Below, in pieces: positions 1 through 8,734 of a stretch of DNA of 64,000 nucleotides. The stretch is taken from positions 248,001-312,000 of the forward strand of contig NZ_LGIC01000065.1 of NCBI RefSeq assembly GCF_001294535.1, given 5' to 3'. Position numbers and translations under genes: made by a program. The notes below the pieces were generated by a model that worked only from the letters and a program-made list of their open reading frames with translations, searched no databases and had not been told where the DNA came from. The stretch comes from Cypionkella psychrotolerans (GTDB lineage Bacteria; Pseudomonadota; Alphaproteobacteria; Rhodobacterales; Rhodobacteraceae). Numbering within the stretch: position 1 is the stretch's first letter; every line of letters starts with the position of its first letter.

Positions 1-1147
1 TCGGGTAGGGGCGCTCGGCGGTAGCTTCCAGCGCCGGTGCGGAATGGTCGCGGCTGATCAAGCCGGGGGTGGCTGCATCTGAGGCGGGCAGCGGCCGGAT
101 ACCGGAATAGGCGTAGATGATATGCTCATGATCAAACGGCAGACCGGGCAGCAAAGCGCGCAGAGCGGTGAGGAAATAGGCGATCTCGTCATCCTCACAG
201 CGGACGTTTTCGGGGTCGGCGGCTTTGATATCGGTCGATCCCACCAGCGCCTTACCGAGGTAATCATAGACCAAAAGGATGCGGCCATCGTCGGCCTCAA
301 AATAGATCATTTGGCCGTTCAGCATTTTCAGAAGCTGCGGGTGGTCGAGCAGGATATGCGAACCTTTGGTGCCGCCGATCAGCTTGGTCTGCGCGCCCAA
401 AGCGGCGTTGACGCGGTCAATCCACGGGCCTGCGGCATTGATCACCAGTTTCGGGCGGATGGTGAAGGCGGCGCCATCCTCGCGGGTGAAGGTGAGCGCG
501 GAGCCGTTGTGGGCGCTGATCTGGGTATAGTTCAGGGCTAAAGCAGTTTGGTTGGCCGCCATGCCATCGGCGAGAAGCTCCCAAACCAGCCGCTCGGGAC
601 CTGCGATTTTGGCGTCGTAATATAGACCCGAGGCGACGATGCGCGGGGTCATTTGCGGAAATTCGGCGAGGGTTTTGGCACGGGATTTCATCTTGTGGTG
701 CGGCATGACGTTGGCGCGGCTGCCGTAGTAATCGTAGATCGTGAGGCCGACTTTCAGCAGTAGCGCGCCCCGGCTGCGGGCGGCGGTGGTCGATCCGAAC
801 AGGGTGCGCAGTGCCGCCCAAACCCCTTTGGTCCAAGAGAAAATCGGGATCAGCGTCGGCAGCGGGGTGACGGCGTGGGGGGCGTTTTTGAGCAGCAGAT
901 TGCGCTCTAGCGTGGATTGCGCGACGAGGCGGAACTCTCCGGTTTCCAGATATTTCAAACCACCGTGGATCATCCTTGAAGGGGCCGCAGAGGTGCCGCC
1001 GCCGAAATCACCCTTCTCGACGATCAGCACGCGCAGGCCTTGTTCGGCGAGGTCGCGAAACAGGCCCGCCCCATTGATACCTGCGCCGAGGATCAGCACA
1101 TCGGTGCCGTTTTCCGACAGGTCTTGCAGGCGGGTGTCGTATGTCAT
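1..1147 (-). CDS. GlpD-like FAD-dependent polyol-phosphate dehydrogenase (partial)
   Basis: The reverse strand reads from ATG at 1147 to the window edge, giving about 382 residues without a stop; the C-terminus is missing. The N-terminus has the FAD-binding GAGINGAG motif (about residues 20-27), followed by the GlpD-type GGTSAAPSRMIHGGLKYLE pattern and, later, VINAAGPW. Glycerol-3-phosphate dehydrogenases of this family oxidise a polyol phosphate to a ketose phosphate and pass electrons to quinone. It overlaps the upstream DeoR gene by ATGA and closes an operon with an FGGY kinase, so kinase plus dehydrogenase probably act in series on an imported polyol. It is a paralogue of EryB at 10971. 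The substrate (glycerol, threitol or another polyol phosphate) cannot be read from the sequence. Confidence 0.85.
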   Translation of the reverse strand, partial: MTYDTRLQDLSENGTDVLILGAGINGAGLFRDLAEQGLRVLIVEKGDFGGGTSAAPSRMIHGGLKYLETGEFRLVAQSTLERNLLLKNAPHAVTPLPTLIPIFSWTKGVWAALRTLFGSTTAARSRGALLLKVGLTIYDYYGSRANVMPHHKMKSRAKTLAEFPQMTPRIVASGLYYDAKIAGPERLVWELLADGMAANQTALALNYTQISAHNGSALTFTREDGAAFTIRPKLVINAAGPWIDRVNAALGAQTKLIGGTKGSHILLDHPQLLKMLNGQMIYFEADDGRILLVYDYLGKALVGSTDIKAADPENVRCEDDEIAYFLTALRALLPGLPFDHEHIIYAYSGIRPLPASDAATPGLISRDHSAPALEATAERPYP

Positions 1148-1917
1148 GGGGTTTCCGTTTCGATCAGATGCAGCCGCACGCCGGCGGCTTTCAGGGCGCA
1201 GGCTTCAGCGGCAGGCAGGGCGGCGCCCGTCAGCACGGCGTCAAAGGCGGTGAGGGGGGCCAAGGCGTGTAGGGCGGAGCGGCCGAATTTCTCGTGGTTC
1301 AACAACAGGATACGGGCGTTGGCGGCGGCCATCATCGCTTGCTTTGCACGGGTGACTTGGGCGTCTTGGATGTAAGCCGTGCCGTTCTGCGCGGCCGAGG
1401 CCGAGCAGATCAGCACATTGGCGCGCAAGTTGGGCAAAGCGGTTTCGCAAAGATGGCCGATGAAGGCGTTGTAGGTGGCATGATACTGGCCGCCAAGGCA
1501 GATCAGGGTGATGTCGTCAGCCCCGGTCAGGGTCTGGATCGAGGCGACGCTGTTGGTGATTATCGTCAGCGGGACGATTTGCGGTAGTAACGGGGCGAGG
1601 GCGTGGCTGGTGCTGGAGTCGTCCAGCATCACCACTTGGCCGGGCGCGATATAGCGCAGCGCGGCACGGGCGAGGGCAGATTTCTCGGCGCTGGCGACGG
1701 TTTGGCGATAGCGGAACAGGCTTTCGTAGACGCCAGAGGGCAGGGCGCTGACAGCGCCATGCAGTTTGCGCAGCAGGCCCGCTTGCGCGAGTTGGTCGAT
1801 ATGGCGGTGGATGGTCATGCGCGAGACGCCAAAACGCTGCACCAGATCGTCGATTCGGGCCTCACCCTGTTGCAAGACATAGGCGGCGATTTCTTCGCGG
1901 CGGGTTTCGGGGGTCAT
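1144..1917 (-). CDS. DeoR-family transcriptional regulator
   Basis: The protein has 257 residues. An N-terminal winged helix-turn-helix (about residues 5-55, containing VQRFGVSRMTIHRHIDQL) is followed by the DeoR C-terminal sugar-phosphate sensor fold, with the DDSST segment near residue 98 and LLLNHEKFGR near residue 200. Members are usually repressors relieved by a phosphorylated sugar. It sits between the FGGY kinase (ATGA overlap at its start) and the GlpD-like gene (ATGA overlap at its end), so all three are translationally coupled. It is the second DeoR protein in this operon; the pair may respond to different intermediates, but that is inference. Confidence 0.88.
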   Translation of the reverse strand: MTPETRREEIAAYVLQQGEARIDDLVQRFGVSRMTIHRHIDQLAQAGLLRKLHGAVSALPSGVYESLFRYRQTVASAEKSALARAALRYIAPGQVVMLDDSSTSHALAPLLPQIVPLTIITNSVASIQTLTGADDITLICLGGQYHATYNAFIGHLCETALPNLRANVLICSASAAQNGTAYIQDAQVTRAKQAMMAAANARILLLNHEKFGRSALHALAPLTAFDAVLTGAALPAAEACALKAAGVRLHLIETETP

Positions 1918-3422
1918 GGCACGAGGGCTTCGATTTCGGGCCAGAGCGGGGCGATGGCGTCGGTGATTTTAGTGTAAAGCTGAAAGCGTTTTTCATACGC
2001 GGCGGCGCGGGTGGGATCTGGCGTGTAGGTTTGTCCCAACAGCGACATATCGCGCGGGTCAGAAAGAGGCGAGGCGTAGAGGCCGACGGCAGCCCCTGCG
2101 CAGAGGGCCGCGCCCCAAGCGGCGGCTTCTTCGGTTTGGCTGGTGGTGACGGGCATCCCCAGAATATCGGCGAACATCTGCGCGAAGGTGGGGTTGCGGG
2201 CGACGCCGCCGGTCAGGCGGGCCTCGCGTACCGGAAAGCTTGCGCGCAGGGCATCAACGTGGGTGCGGTGGTTGAAGATGATGCCTTCCAGCACCGCGCG
2301 CAGCATATCGCCGCGAACATGCCAGCCGCGCAAGCCGATAAAGCTGGCGCTGGCCTGCGGGCCGAAGGGCGATCCGTAGAGATAGGGGTGGAATATCAAG
2401 GTGTTGGGTTTAGTAAGTGTGGCATCAATCTCGCGCGCAAGTGTCGCGTGAATCGACTCGCCCGACACATCAGCTTCTACCAGTTCCGCTTCACACAAGG
2501 TCTCGATGAACCAGTCATAATTCGCCGCAGAGGCGGGCGACAGCGCCATGTTGTTCCATTGGCCGGGCAGAATGGCGTTGCGGCAGAGCCAGCGCGGGTC
2601 GGTGTTCGGGGCGTTTGAGACCACTTCGTTGATCGAATAAGTGCCCGCGACGATGGCCACCACGCCCTCGGCATGGCCGCCAATCCCCAAGGCAGAAGCC
2701 GTCACGTCATGCAGGCCAGCGGCAACCGGCGTGCCTGCGACAAGGCCGGTCAAGAGGGCGGCTTCGGCGGTGATATGGCCGATAATCTCGGCGGACTCGG
2801 CGATGTCAGGCAGGGCGTGAGCGACGTTTTCCAGATCAAAAAGCTGAAGCGCATCAAGGGTATAGTCTTGAGTTTGCACATCGGTGAAGGCGGTGGACGC
2901 TTCGGTGCGGTCAGTGCCAAGGCTGCCGGTCAGACAAAACCGCAACCAGTCCTTGCAGGCGAGGAATGTGCCAATTTGGGCGAAACGCTCGGGTTCATTA
3001 TCCCGCACCCAAGCGAGCAGAGCTGCGGGGGAGCAGGCGGGGGGAATTTGGCCTGTCAGTTTCAAGGCGGCATCGGCGCGGTCGGCCCAGCTTTGGCAGA
3101 TTGCGCCTGCGCGGCCATCCAGCGACAAAATTCCGTTGCCGAGCGGGCGCTTTTCACGGTCGAGCAGATACAACCCGTCGCCATGCGCGGTGGCGGCGAC
3201 GGCGACTATATCGCTGGCGGGGCGTCCGGAAAGCTGGATCGCTTCCGCAATCGCCTCGGCCGTGGCGCGCCACAGGCCTTCCATATCGCGCTCGACATGA
3301 TGCGGCTGGGGCAAAAGCTGCGGAATGCGGCGGCGGGCGACGGCGAGTTGCTGGCCCGAGGCATCAAAGATCACCGCTTTGGTGACGGTTAACCCGTTGT
3401 CGATACCAAGAATGCTGGTCAT
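1914..3422 (-). CDS. FGGY-family carbohydrate/polyol kinase
   Basis: The protein has 502 residues, the usual FGGY size. The N-terminal ATPase motif GIDNGLTVTKAV (residues 6-17) and the C-terminal adenine-site pattern LTGGVARNP are both present. It phosphorylates a sugar or polyol with ATP in the cytoplasm. It is not a close copy of the erythritol kinase at 9406: the two share only family motifs. It lies downstream of the eryEFG transporter and upstream of a GlpD-like dehydrogenase, a kinase/dehydrogenase pairing that mirrors eryA/eryB. A ribitol-, xylulose- or threitol-type kinase is possible. A perfect inverted repeat lies just upstream at 3475-3500, so this gene may have its own regulated promoter. 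Confidence 0.85.
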   Translation of the reverse strand: MTSILGIDNGLTVTKAVIFDASGQQLAVARRRIPQLLPQPHHVERDMEGLWRATAEAIAEAIQLSGRPASDIVAVAATAHGDGLYLLDREKRPLGNGILSLDGRAGAICQSWADRADAALKLTGQIPPACSPAALLAWVRDNEPERFAQIGTFLACKDWLRFCLTGSLGTDRTEASTAFTDVQTQDYTLDALQLFDLENVAHALPDIAESAEIIGHITAEAALLTGLVAGTPVAAGLHDVTASALGIGGHAEGVVAIVAGTYSINEVVSNAPNTDPRWLCRNAILPGQWNNMALSPASAANYDWFIETLCEAELVEADVSGESIHATLAREIDATLTKPNTLIFHPYLYGSPFGPQASASFIGLRGWHVRGDMLRAVLEGIIFNHRTHVDALRASFPVREARLTGGVARNPTFAQMFADILGMPVTTSQTEEAAAWGAALCAGAAVGLYASPLSDPRDMSLLGQTYTPDPTRAAAYEKRFQLYTKITDAIAPLWPEIEALVP

Positions 3423-3474
3423 GCCTTAGCCTTTCGCAAGTGCGAATCTGATGAACTGAACATGACATTATGGG

Positions 3475-3500
3475 ATTGTAACGGCAAGTCTCGTTACAAT
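3475..3500. promoter_or_regulatory. Perfect inverted repeat, probable DeoR operator
   Basis: ATTGTAAC (3475-3482) and GTTACAAT (3493-3500) are perfect 8-base arms around a 10-base spacer. The repeat lies in the 77-base gap between a DeoR gene and the FGGY kinase and touches the DeoR stop codon. There is no T-run on the side of transcription, so an operator is more likely than a terminator. A one-mismatch half site, GGTACAAT, occurs at 8968-8975 in the promoter region of the same operon. Confidence 0.55.
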
Positions 3501-4363
3501 TATTCTACCTCTGCGCCTGCCGCGACCTGCTGCACAGCTTCGTCGGCGATCACCACGTTAATGCCTTTGGCGCGCATCCGGGCGATATGGGCGGCATCGG
3601 TCAGTTGATCGACGATCACCACGTCGAATTCGGTGAGGTCGGCAAAGGCATGTAAAGCGCGGCGGTCGAATTTGGTGTGATCGGCCAGAAGCACGCGTTT
3701 TGAGGCAGACTCAAACATCGCGCGCTTGGTTTCGACCATATCGGGGGATTGGTGAAACACCATGTCATCGGTGATTGCCGACATCGACATGAACAGCGTA
3801 TCCGCCCGCAAACGTTTGATTTCGTTGATCGTCATCCGGCCCATGAAGGCGTTGCACCAGTTGTGCAACTGGCCGCCGAGACCCAGCAGGGTCAGGTCGC
3901 GGATGCCGTTCAGCTCGTTCATCAGGATCAGAGAATTGGTGATCGCGGTCAGCGGCACCTTGGCGGGCAGGTGGGTGACCATTTGCAACACGGTGGTGGA
4001 ATCGTCGAAAAAGATCGCCTGACCGGGTTCGACAAACTGCATCGCAGCGCTGGCAATCGCCTTTTTCTCAGCCGATTGGCGGTTGAAACGGTAAACGTCG
4101 GAGGCTTCAATCAGACTGGTGGGGGCGGCTGATACAATCCCACGGGCTTTGCGCAAAAGGCCACGCGCGACCAATTCATCCAGATCGCGGTGCGCGGTCA
4201 TCAGCGAGATGCCGAACCGCTCGGTCAGATCCTCGATCCGCATCGAGCCTTCGGCCATCACCGCCTCGGTGATCAACTGACGGCGGGCGAGTTGGCGGGC
4301 GTGGCGGCTGTCCGAGGGCAGTTGCGCGGGTGTGAGGCCAGAGGGCGGTTTCATATCGGTCAT
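3500..4363 (-). CDS. DeoR-family transcriptional regulator
   Basis: The start is set at ATG 4363 because AGGGAGG lies a few bases upstream; an earlier in-frame ATG at 4489 would overlap the transporter binding-protein gene by about 40 bases. The product has 287 residues. Its N-terminal helix-turn-helix contains ERFGISLMTAHRDLDELV, and the C-terminal DeoR sensor domain contains FFDDSTTVLQMV and LLADHTKFDRRALHAF. It follows eryG in the transporter operon and precedes the FGGY kinase. It is a likely local repressor responding to a polyol phosphate, perhaps through the inverted repeat directly after its stop codon. Confidence 0.87.
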   Translation of the reverse strand: MTDMKPPSGLTPAQLPSDSRHARQLARRQLITEAVMAEGSMRIEDLTERFGISLMTAHRDLDELVARGLLRKARGIVSAAPTSLIEASDVYRFNRQSAEKKAIASAAMQFVEPGQAIFFDDSTTVLQMVTHLPAKVPLTAITNSLILMNELNGIRDLTLLGLGGQLHNWCNAFMGRMTINEIKRLRADTLFMSMSAITDDMVFHQSPDMVETKRAMFESASKRVLLADHTKFDRRALHAFADLTEFDVVIVDQLTDAAHIARMRAKGINVVIADEAVQQVAAGAEVE

Positions 4364-4448
4364 TCTCGCCTCCCTCTCCCGTGTAGCGATGCCCGCGCCG
4401 ATGTTGAAAAGCAAGGGGGCGCCGTTGCCAGCGCCCCGCGAGGTCAGA

Positions 4449-5396
4449 TTACTGCGACAAGGTGAACGGGCCGGTGTATTTGTCCACATTGTCTTTGGTG
4501 ATCAGCAGGCAATCAAACAGCTGCTTTTCGGTCGCGGCACCCGTGGCGCCGGTTTTGATGAAGCTGTCAGCCTGCTTCACAGCCTCTGCCGAGAACACGG
4601 CGACGGGCTGCAACACGGTGTATTGCATCTCGCCTGCGGTGATCGCAGCGACCGCATCCGGCGAGCCGTCAAAGCCGCCGACTTTCACGCCATCGAGCTT
4701 GCCCGCTTCTTTCAAAGCCGCAATCGCGCCCAGTGCCATCTCGTCATTGCCAGCGATCACGCCGATGATGTCGGGATTGGCTTGCAGGATTGACTGCATC
4801 TTGTCGTGGCCCTTGGTGCGGTCCCAATCGGCAACTTCCTTGGCGGCTTTCACCAGATCAGGATACTGGGTCAGCACGGTTTCATAGCCGTTCGAGCGGG
4901 TGGCGGCGTTGTTGTCTGCCGGGTTGCCGAACAGTTCGGCGTATTTGCCGGTCTCGCCCACAGCGGTCACCCACTGTTGCGCGCCCAAAGCCGCACCTTG
5001 CGCGTTGTTGGACACGAGTTGCGCTTTGGCGAGGCCTTCTTTGTTGATCTCGGCGTTCACCAAGAACACCGGAATGCCTGCGTCGACAGCCTTCTGCACC
5101 GCGCCAACCGAGCCGTCAGCATTCGCCGGGTCAAGGATGATGGCGACGGATTTGTTGGTGATCGCGGTGTCGATCATCGTCGATTCCGCGTTGGTGTCGC
5201 CCTTGTGCGCCGAAACGGCAGCGGTGTAGCCAAGGCTTTCGGCGGTGGCAGCCGCGACATCGCCTTCGGTTTTCCAATAGGGGTTCGCCGGGTCGTTAAC
5301 GATGATGGTGATCAGGCCATCGGCGAAGGATGCGCCTGCGAGCAGGGCGTTGATCGCAACAGCGGCGAGCAGCGCGCGCTTGGTCATGGTGAACAT
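4449..5396 (-). CDS. eryG: Sugar/polyol ABC transporter periplasmic binding protein
   Basis: The protein has 315 residues. An N-terminal Sec signal peptide (about residues 1-25, hydrophobic core ALLAAVAINALLAGASFA) is followed by a type I periplasmic binding protein fold of the RbsB class (IIVNDPANPYWKTEG, VAIILDPANADGS, GNDEMALGAIAALKEAG). It captures the substrate in the periplasm for the adjacent CUT2 transporter. Its position opposite eryABCD matches the eryEFG erythritol transporter of rhizobia, which is the basis for the symbol; the ligand itself cannot be read from the sequence. MFTM offers two possible starts. A 9-bp hairpin precedes it at 5454-5477. Confidence 0.85.
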   Translation of the reverse strand: MFTMTKRALLAAVAINALLAGASFADGLITIIVNDPANPYWKTEGDVAAATAESLGYTAAVSAHKGDTNAESTMIDTAITNKSVAIILDPANADGSVGAVQKAVDAGIPVFLVNAEINKEGLAKAQLVSNNAQGAALGAQQWVTAVGETGKYAELFGNPADNNAATRSNGYETVLTQYPDLVKAAKEVADWDRTKGHDKMQSILQANPDIIGVIAGNDEMALGAIAALKEAGKLDGVKVGGFDGSPDAVAAITAGEMQYTVLQPVAVFSAEAVKQADSFIKTGATGAATEKQLFDCLLITKDNVDKYTGPFTLSQ

Positions 5397-5453
5397 AGTC
5401 TCTCTCCCTTGGTTGATTTAGTCTTTGGTTGCCAATGGTTTGGCAGGGTCTTT

Positions 5454-5477
5454 CCGCAACGGATAGTGCCGTTGCGG
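5454..5477 (-). other. Intercistronic hairpin ahead of eryG
   Basis: CCGCAACGG (5454-5462) and CCGTTGCGG (5469-5477) form a perfect 9-bp stem with a 6-base loop. It lies between the permease stop and the binding-protein start. There is no T-run. Such hairpins often stabilise the binding-protein segment of ABC transporter mRNAs, which would fit a need for more binding protein than permease. Confidence 0.5.
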
Positions 5478-5486
5478 CGAAGTTGG

Positions 5487-6536
5487 TTACGCCTTGGCTT
5501 TCGCCTTTGGCTTGTATTGGATCGAGTTCAGCAGCACCGCCAGAACGATCACCGCCCCGGTGAATACGGTCTGCCAGTAGGACGACACGCCGATGATCAC
5601 GAGGCCATCTGACAGAAAGCCAATGACGAAAGCGCCCAGCATGGTGCCGCGAATGGTGCCTCTGCCGCCCGTCAGCGCCGCCCCGCCGATCACGACGGCT
5701 GCGATGGCGGTCAGCTCATAGGTGGTGCCAGCGGTGGGGCCAGCCGATGTGAGCTGCGACGACAGCACCAAACCCGCGATGGCGGCGCAGATGCCCGACA
5801 GCACATAGACCGTGATCTGCACCCGCTTCACTGGCACGCCGGAAAGCTCCGCCGCCCGCTCATTGCCGCCCGAGGCATAAAGCCAGCGGCCAAAGGCGGT
5901 GCGCGACAGCATCAGGCCCGCGAGGATGGCAAGGGTGGCCAGCACCACAACGCCGATTGGCACGCTCCATTCACGGGTAAACCCAAGGCGGTTGAAGCCC
6001 AGCCAGTTGAAGCCAGTGTTGCCGAGTTCCGGCTTGCCGCCGAGATTGTTGAACGTTAAACCATTTGTCATCAGCAACGCGACGCCGCGTGCCACATAGA
6101 GCACGCCGAGCGAAGCCACAAAGGCCGGAACCTTGAACCAAGCGATCAAAACGCCGTTCACCAGGCCCACAAACGCCCCCAAAACACAGGTCAACAGCGC
6201 CACCGCCCAGACTGGAGGATACAGGATCACGCCGAAGCTGTCGATCTGCACGCCCTGCATCAGAAAGCCCGCGACGCAGCCCGCAAGACCAAGGGTTGAG
6301 CCCACAGAAAGGTCAATGCCGCCGTTCAGGATCACCAGCAGCATCCCAATCGCAAGGATGCCATAGATCGCGACATGGCTCGCCATGATCAGGAAATTCG
6401 CCAGCGAGAAATAGTGGGGGCTTAGCAGCGAGAACACCAGGATAATCGCAATCAGCGCGAAGAAGGCACGGCCTTCCAGCAGCAAAGCAATCGGGTCAAA
6501 CCCTTGTTTCGCGGCAGGTTTTGGGGTGGATGACAT
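5487..6536 (-). CDS. eryF: Sugar/polyol ABC transporter permease (CUT2)
   Basis: The protein has 349 residues, with about nine or ten hydrophobic segments and the CUT2 permease signatures LVILNGGIDLSVGS, GGNERAAELSGV and GGAALTGGRGTIRGT. It forms the inner-membrane channel of a ribose-type importer with the ATPase encoded just upstream (9-base gap) and the binding protein just downstream. Named eryF by context with the divergent eryABCD operon; a broader polyol specificity is possible because the operon also contains a second kinase/dehydrogenase pair. Confidence 0.87.
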   Translation of the reverse strand: MSSTPKPAAKQGFDPIALLLEGRAFFALIAIILVFSLLSPHYFSLANFLIMASHVAIYGILAIGMLLVILNGGIDLSVGSTLGLAGCVAGFLMQGVQIDSFGVILYPPVWAVALLTCVLGAFVGLVNGVLIAWFKVPAFVASLGVLYVARGVALLMTNGLTFNNLGGKPELGNTGFNWLGFNRLGFTREWSVPIGVVVLATLAILAGLMLSRTAFGRWLYASGGNERAAELSGVPVKRVQITVYVLSGICAAIAGLVLSSQLTSAGPTAGTTYELTAIAAVVIGGAALTGGRGTIRGTMLGAFVIGFLSDGLVIIGVSSYWQTVFTGAVIVLAVLLNSIQYKPKAKAKA

Positions 6537-6545
6537 CGGTTGCTC

Positions 6546-8090
6546 CTAGTGAACCACGGCTTCGCCAGAGGCGGCCATGATCTTTTCTTTACTGACTCTG
6601 TGATCAAATTCGGCCGAAATCCGGCCCCGGTGCATCACGATGATGCGATGCGCGATTGACAGACATTCGCCGACTTCCGAAGTGGAATAAACCACGGCAA
6701 GCCCCTGTTTCGCGCCTTCCGCCAGCAGCCGAAACACCTCGGCCTTGGCGCCAATGTCGATGCCGCGTGAGGGTTCATCCAGCACGATCACCTTCGGATT
6801 GGTCGCCAGCATCTTGCCGATCACCACCTTTTGCTGATTACCGCCTGACAATGATCCAATCGGCGCTGTCCCCGAAGCATCGGTCTTCACCGTCACTTTG
6901 CGAATGGCATCGCTGACCACCGCCGCCTCGGCTTTCCGAGAGGTAAACAGCCCTTTGGTAAACGCGCCAATGCTGGCGAGCGACAGGTTTTGCCCGACCG
7001 ACATGGTCTGCACCAAGCCGTCACGCTGGCGATCCTCGGGCACCAAAACCAACCCTTTAGCAATGCGCTGCGCGATGGTCAGGCCCGAAATGTCACGCCC
7101 CTGAAGCATTACACGGCCACCAGAAGGCGCCAGACGCCCCGCCACACATTCCAACAGTTCTGTGCGGCCCGCGCCCATAAGCCCATAGATACAAACGATT
7201 TCACCGGCGCGGACGGAAAGCGAAAGCCTGTCCACCACCGAAAATCCCACCCCTGCCGCATCCGGCACCGACAGGTTTTCAATGCTGAGCGCCGTCTCGC
7301 CCATTGCATAGCCTTCGGGCGGCGCGCCAAGGTCGAAATTCTCGCCGACCATGTTGCGTACGATCCATTCGAGATCAATCTGCGCCCGCTCGGCATAGGC
7401 GGTCATTGCGCCATCGCGCAGCACGACGGCATGGTTGGTGATCTGCAAGGCTTCCTCAAGATGGTGCGAGATATAGACAATCGACACCCCGCGCGCGGTC
7501 AGATCGCGGATCACCTTGAACAAAACCTCAACCTCGGTGGCACTCAGCGCCGAAGTTGGTTCATCCATGATCAGGATGCGGCTGTTCACCGACAAAGCCC
7601 GCGCGATTTCAACGATTTGCTGCTGACCTAAGCGTAGCTCTTCCACCGGGGTCAGCGGGTCGATATCTTCCTCGAGCTCTGCCATCAAGGCGCGGGTCTG
7701 GCGTTCTTCCTCGGCATAATCGACGCCAGAGCGGGTCATAATCTCGCGGCCCATGAAGATATTATCGCGCACGTTCATATTGGTGGCGAGGCTAAGCTCT
7801 TGGTGGATAATCGAAATCCCGCGATTGCGCGCATCGGTAGAATTGGCAAAGGTCACAGGTGCGCCATCGAGCACGATCTGCCCTGAGGTCGGCTTCACCA
7901 CCCCCGATAAGATTTTCATCAGTGTCGATTTGCCCGCGCCATTCTCGCCGAACAACGTGGTGACCTGCCCGCGATGGATGTCGAAATTCACCCCTTTCAG
8001 GGCGTGAATATTGCCGTAAGTCTTGGCGATATTGCGTGCCGAAAGCACTGGTTCTGTTTGTGTAAGATTGGCGGAGGTGTCGAGGCTCAT
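6546..8090 (-). CDS. eryE: Sugar/polyol ABC transporter ATP-binding protein (CUT2, two NBDs)
   Basis: The protein has 514 residues with two fused nucleotide-binding domains, as usual for RbsA/MglA-type ATPases. The first has Walker [10 protein letters not shown] (residues 48-56), an LGQQQIVEIARAL signature and Walker B ILIMDEPTSAL. The second has the usual degenerate Walker A (GLMGAGRTE) and a normal LSGGNQQKV signature with VIVLDEPSRGID. It energises import with EryF. It overlaps the preceding DUF2291 gene by ATGA. The symbol follows the rhizobial eryEFG arrangement. Confidence 0.88.
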   Translation of the reverse strand: MSLDTSANLTQTEPVLSARNIAKTYGNIHALKGVNFDIHRGQVTTLFGENGAGKSTLMKILSGVVKPTSGQIVLDGAPVTFANSTDARNRGISIIHQELSLATNMNVRDNIFMGREIMTRSGVDYAEEERQTRALMAELEEDIDPLTPVEELRLGQQQIVEIARALSVNSRILIMDEPTSALSATEVEVLFKVIRDLTARGVSIVYISHHLEEALQITNHAVVLRDGAMTAYAERAQIDLEWIVRNMVGENFDLGAPPEGYAMGETALSIENLSVPDAAGVGFSVVDRLSLSVRAGEIVCIYGLMGAGRTELLECVAGRLAPSGGRVMLQGRDISGLTIAQRIAKGLVLVPEDRQRDGLVQTMSVGQNLSLASIGAFTKGLFTSRKAEAAVVSDAIRKVTVKTDASGTAPIGSLSGGNQQKVVIGKMLATNPKVIVLDEPSRGIDIGAKAEVFRLLAEGAKQGLAVVYSTSEVGECLSIAHRIIVMHRGRISAEFDHRVSKEKIMAASGEAVVH

Positions 8091-8734
8091 TTTACCTCCA
8101 AAGACACCGGGGTGATCATCCAGCTTTTCGGATTCACCAGTTTGAACGCCCCCACCACAGCCACGGTCTTGCCCGTCAAAGCCGTGTTATCTATGCCGTC
8201 CAGCACCAGCTTTTTCATCTCTTTGTTCAGCGCCGAGCCAGCATCCTGATATTCGATCTGATTGGTGAACTGGCTGAAGCTGATCTCGCCCGTGGCGTCG
8301 CGCAATTCGGTGCCGTTGATCGCGGGGCCGGTCTGGACGCGCAAGCGCAACGGGGCCGGAATCCCCGTAACATCAATGTAATAGATACCGGATTTTCCCT
8401 CACCCACCACGCCTTGCAGCTTCACCGAATAGACGCCACCGACAGAATATTTCGCCTCTGCCGCCTTTGGGTCTGCCGCAATCGCGGTGGCCAACTCCAC
8501 CGCATCCACCGCGCGCGCCGTGACATTGGCCTGCACTTTCGGGAAGGTTTCCGCCCCAAACGCCTCGGGCGAAAACACCGCCGCGCGCACATCGGCATCC
8601 GAGCCGATCCGCACCACCGTGGTATCCAGCGCCATCGCGCCCAGCACCGCCACGACCACGGCGGCGGTGATCAGCAACGATCGATTGGCGCGGGGCTGAT
8701 CGGAATGTGGCGCGGTGTCAGGCTGTTGGCTCAT
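8087..8734 (-). CDS. DUF2291-family membrane-anchored protein of the transporter operon
   Basis: The start is taken at ATG 8734 (MSQQPDTAPH); an open frame extends further upstream but lacks a good ribosome site. The product has 215 residues: a short cytoplasmic tail, one membrane segment (about 18-36, SLLITAAVVVAVLGAMAL) and a periplasmic domain. The sequence resembles DUF2291 proteins, typically found as the first gene of CUT2 sugar transporter operons. Their function is not known to me. It overlaps the ATPase gene by ATGA and is the first gene of this operon, so it may be an accessory of the transporter. Confidence 0.72.
   Translation of the reverse strand: MSQQPDTAPHSDQPRANRSLLITAAVVVAVLGAMALDTTVVRIGSDADVRAAVFSPEAFGAETFPKVQANVTARAVDAVELATAIAADPKAAEAKYSVGGVYSVKLQGVVGEGKSGIYYIDVTGIPAPLRLRVQTGPAINGTELRDATGEISFSQFTNQIEYQDAGSALNKEMKKLVLDGIDNTALTGKTVAVVGAFKLVNPKSWMITPVSLEVK

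Noticed and set aside
1-1147. Housekeeping glycerol-3-phosphate dehydrogenase glpD
   Set aside because: The family is right, but the gene is coupled to a non-GlpK kinase and two DeoR genes behind the ery transporter, so a glycerol role is not assumed.
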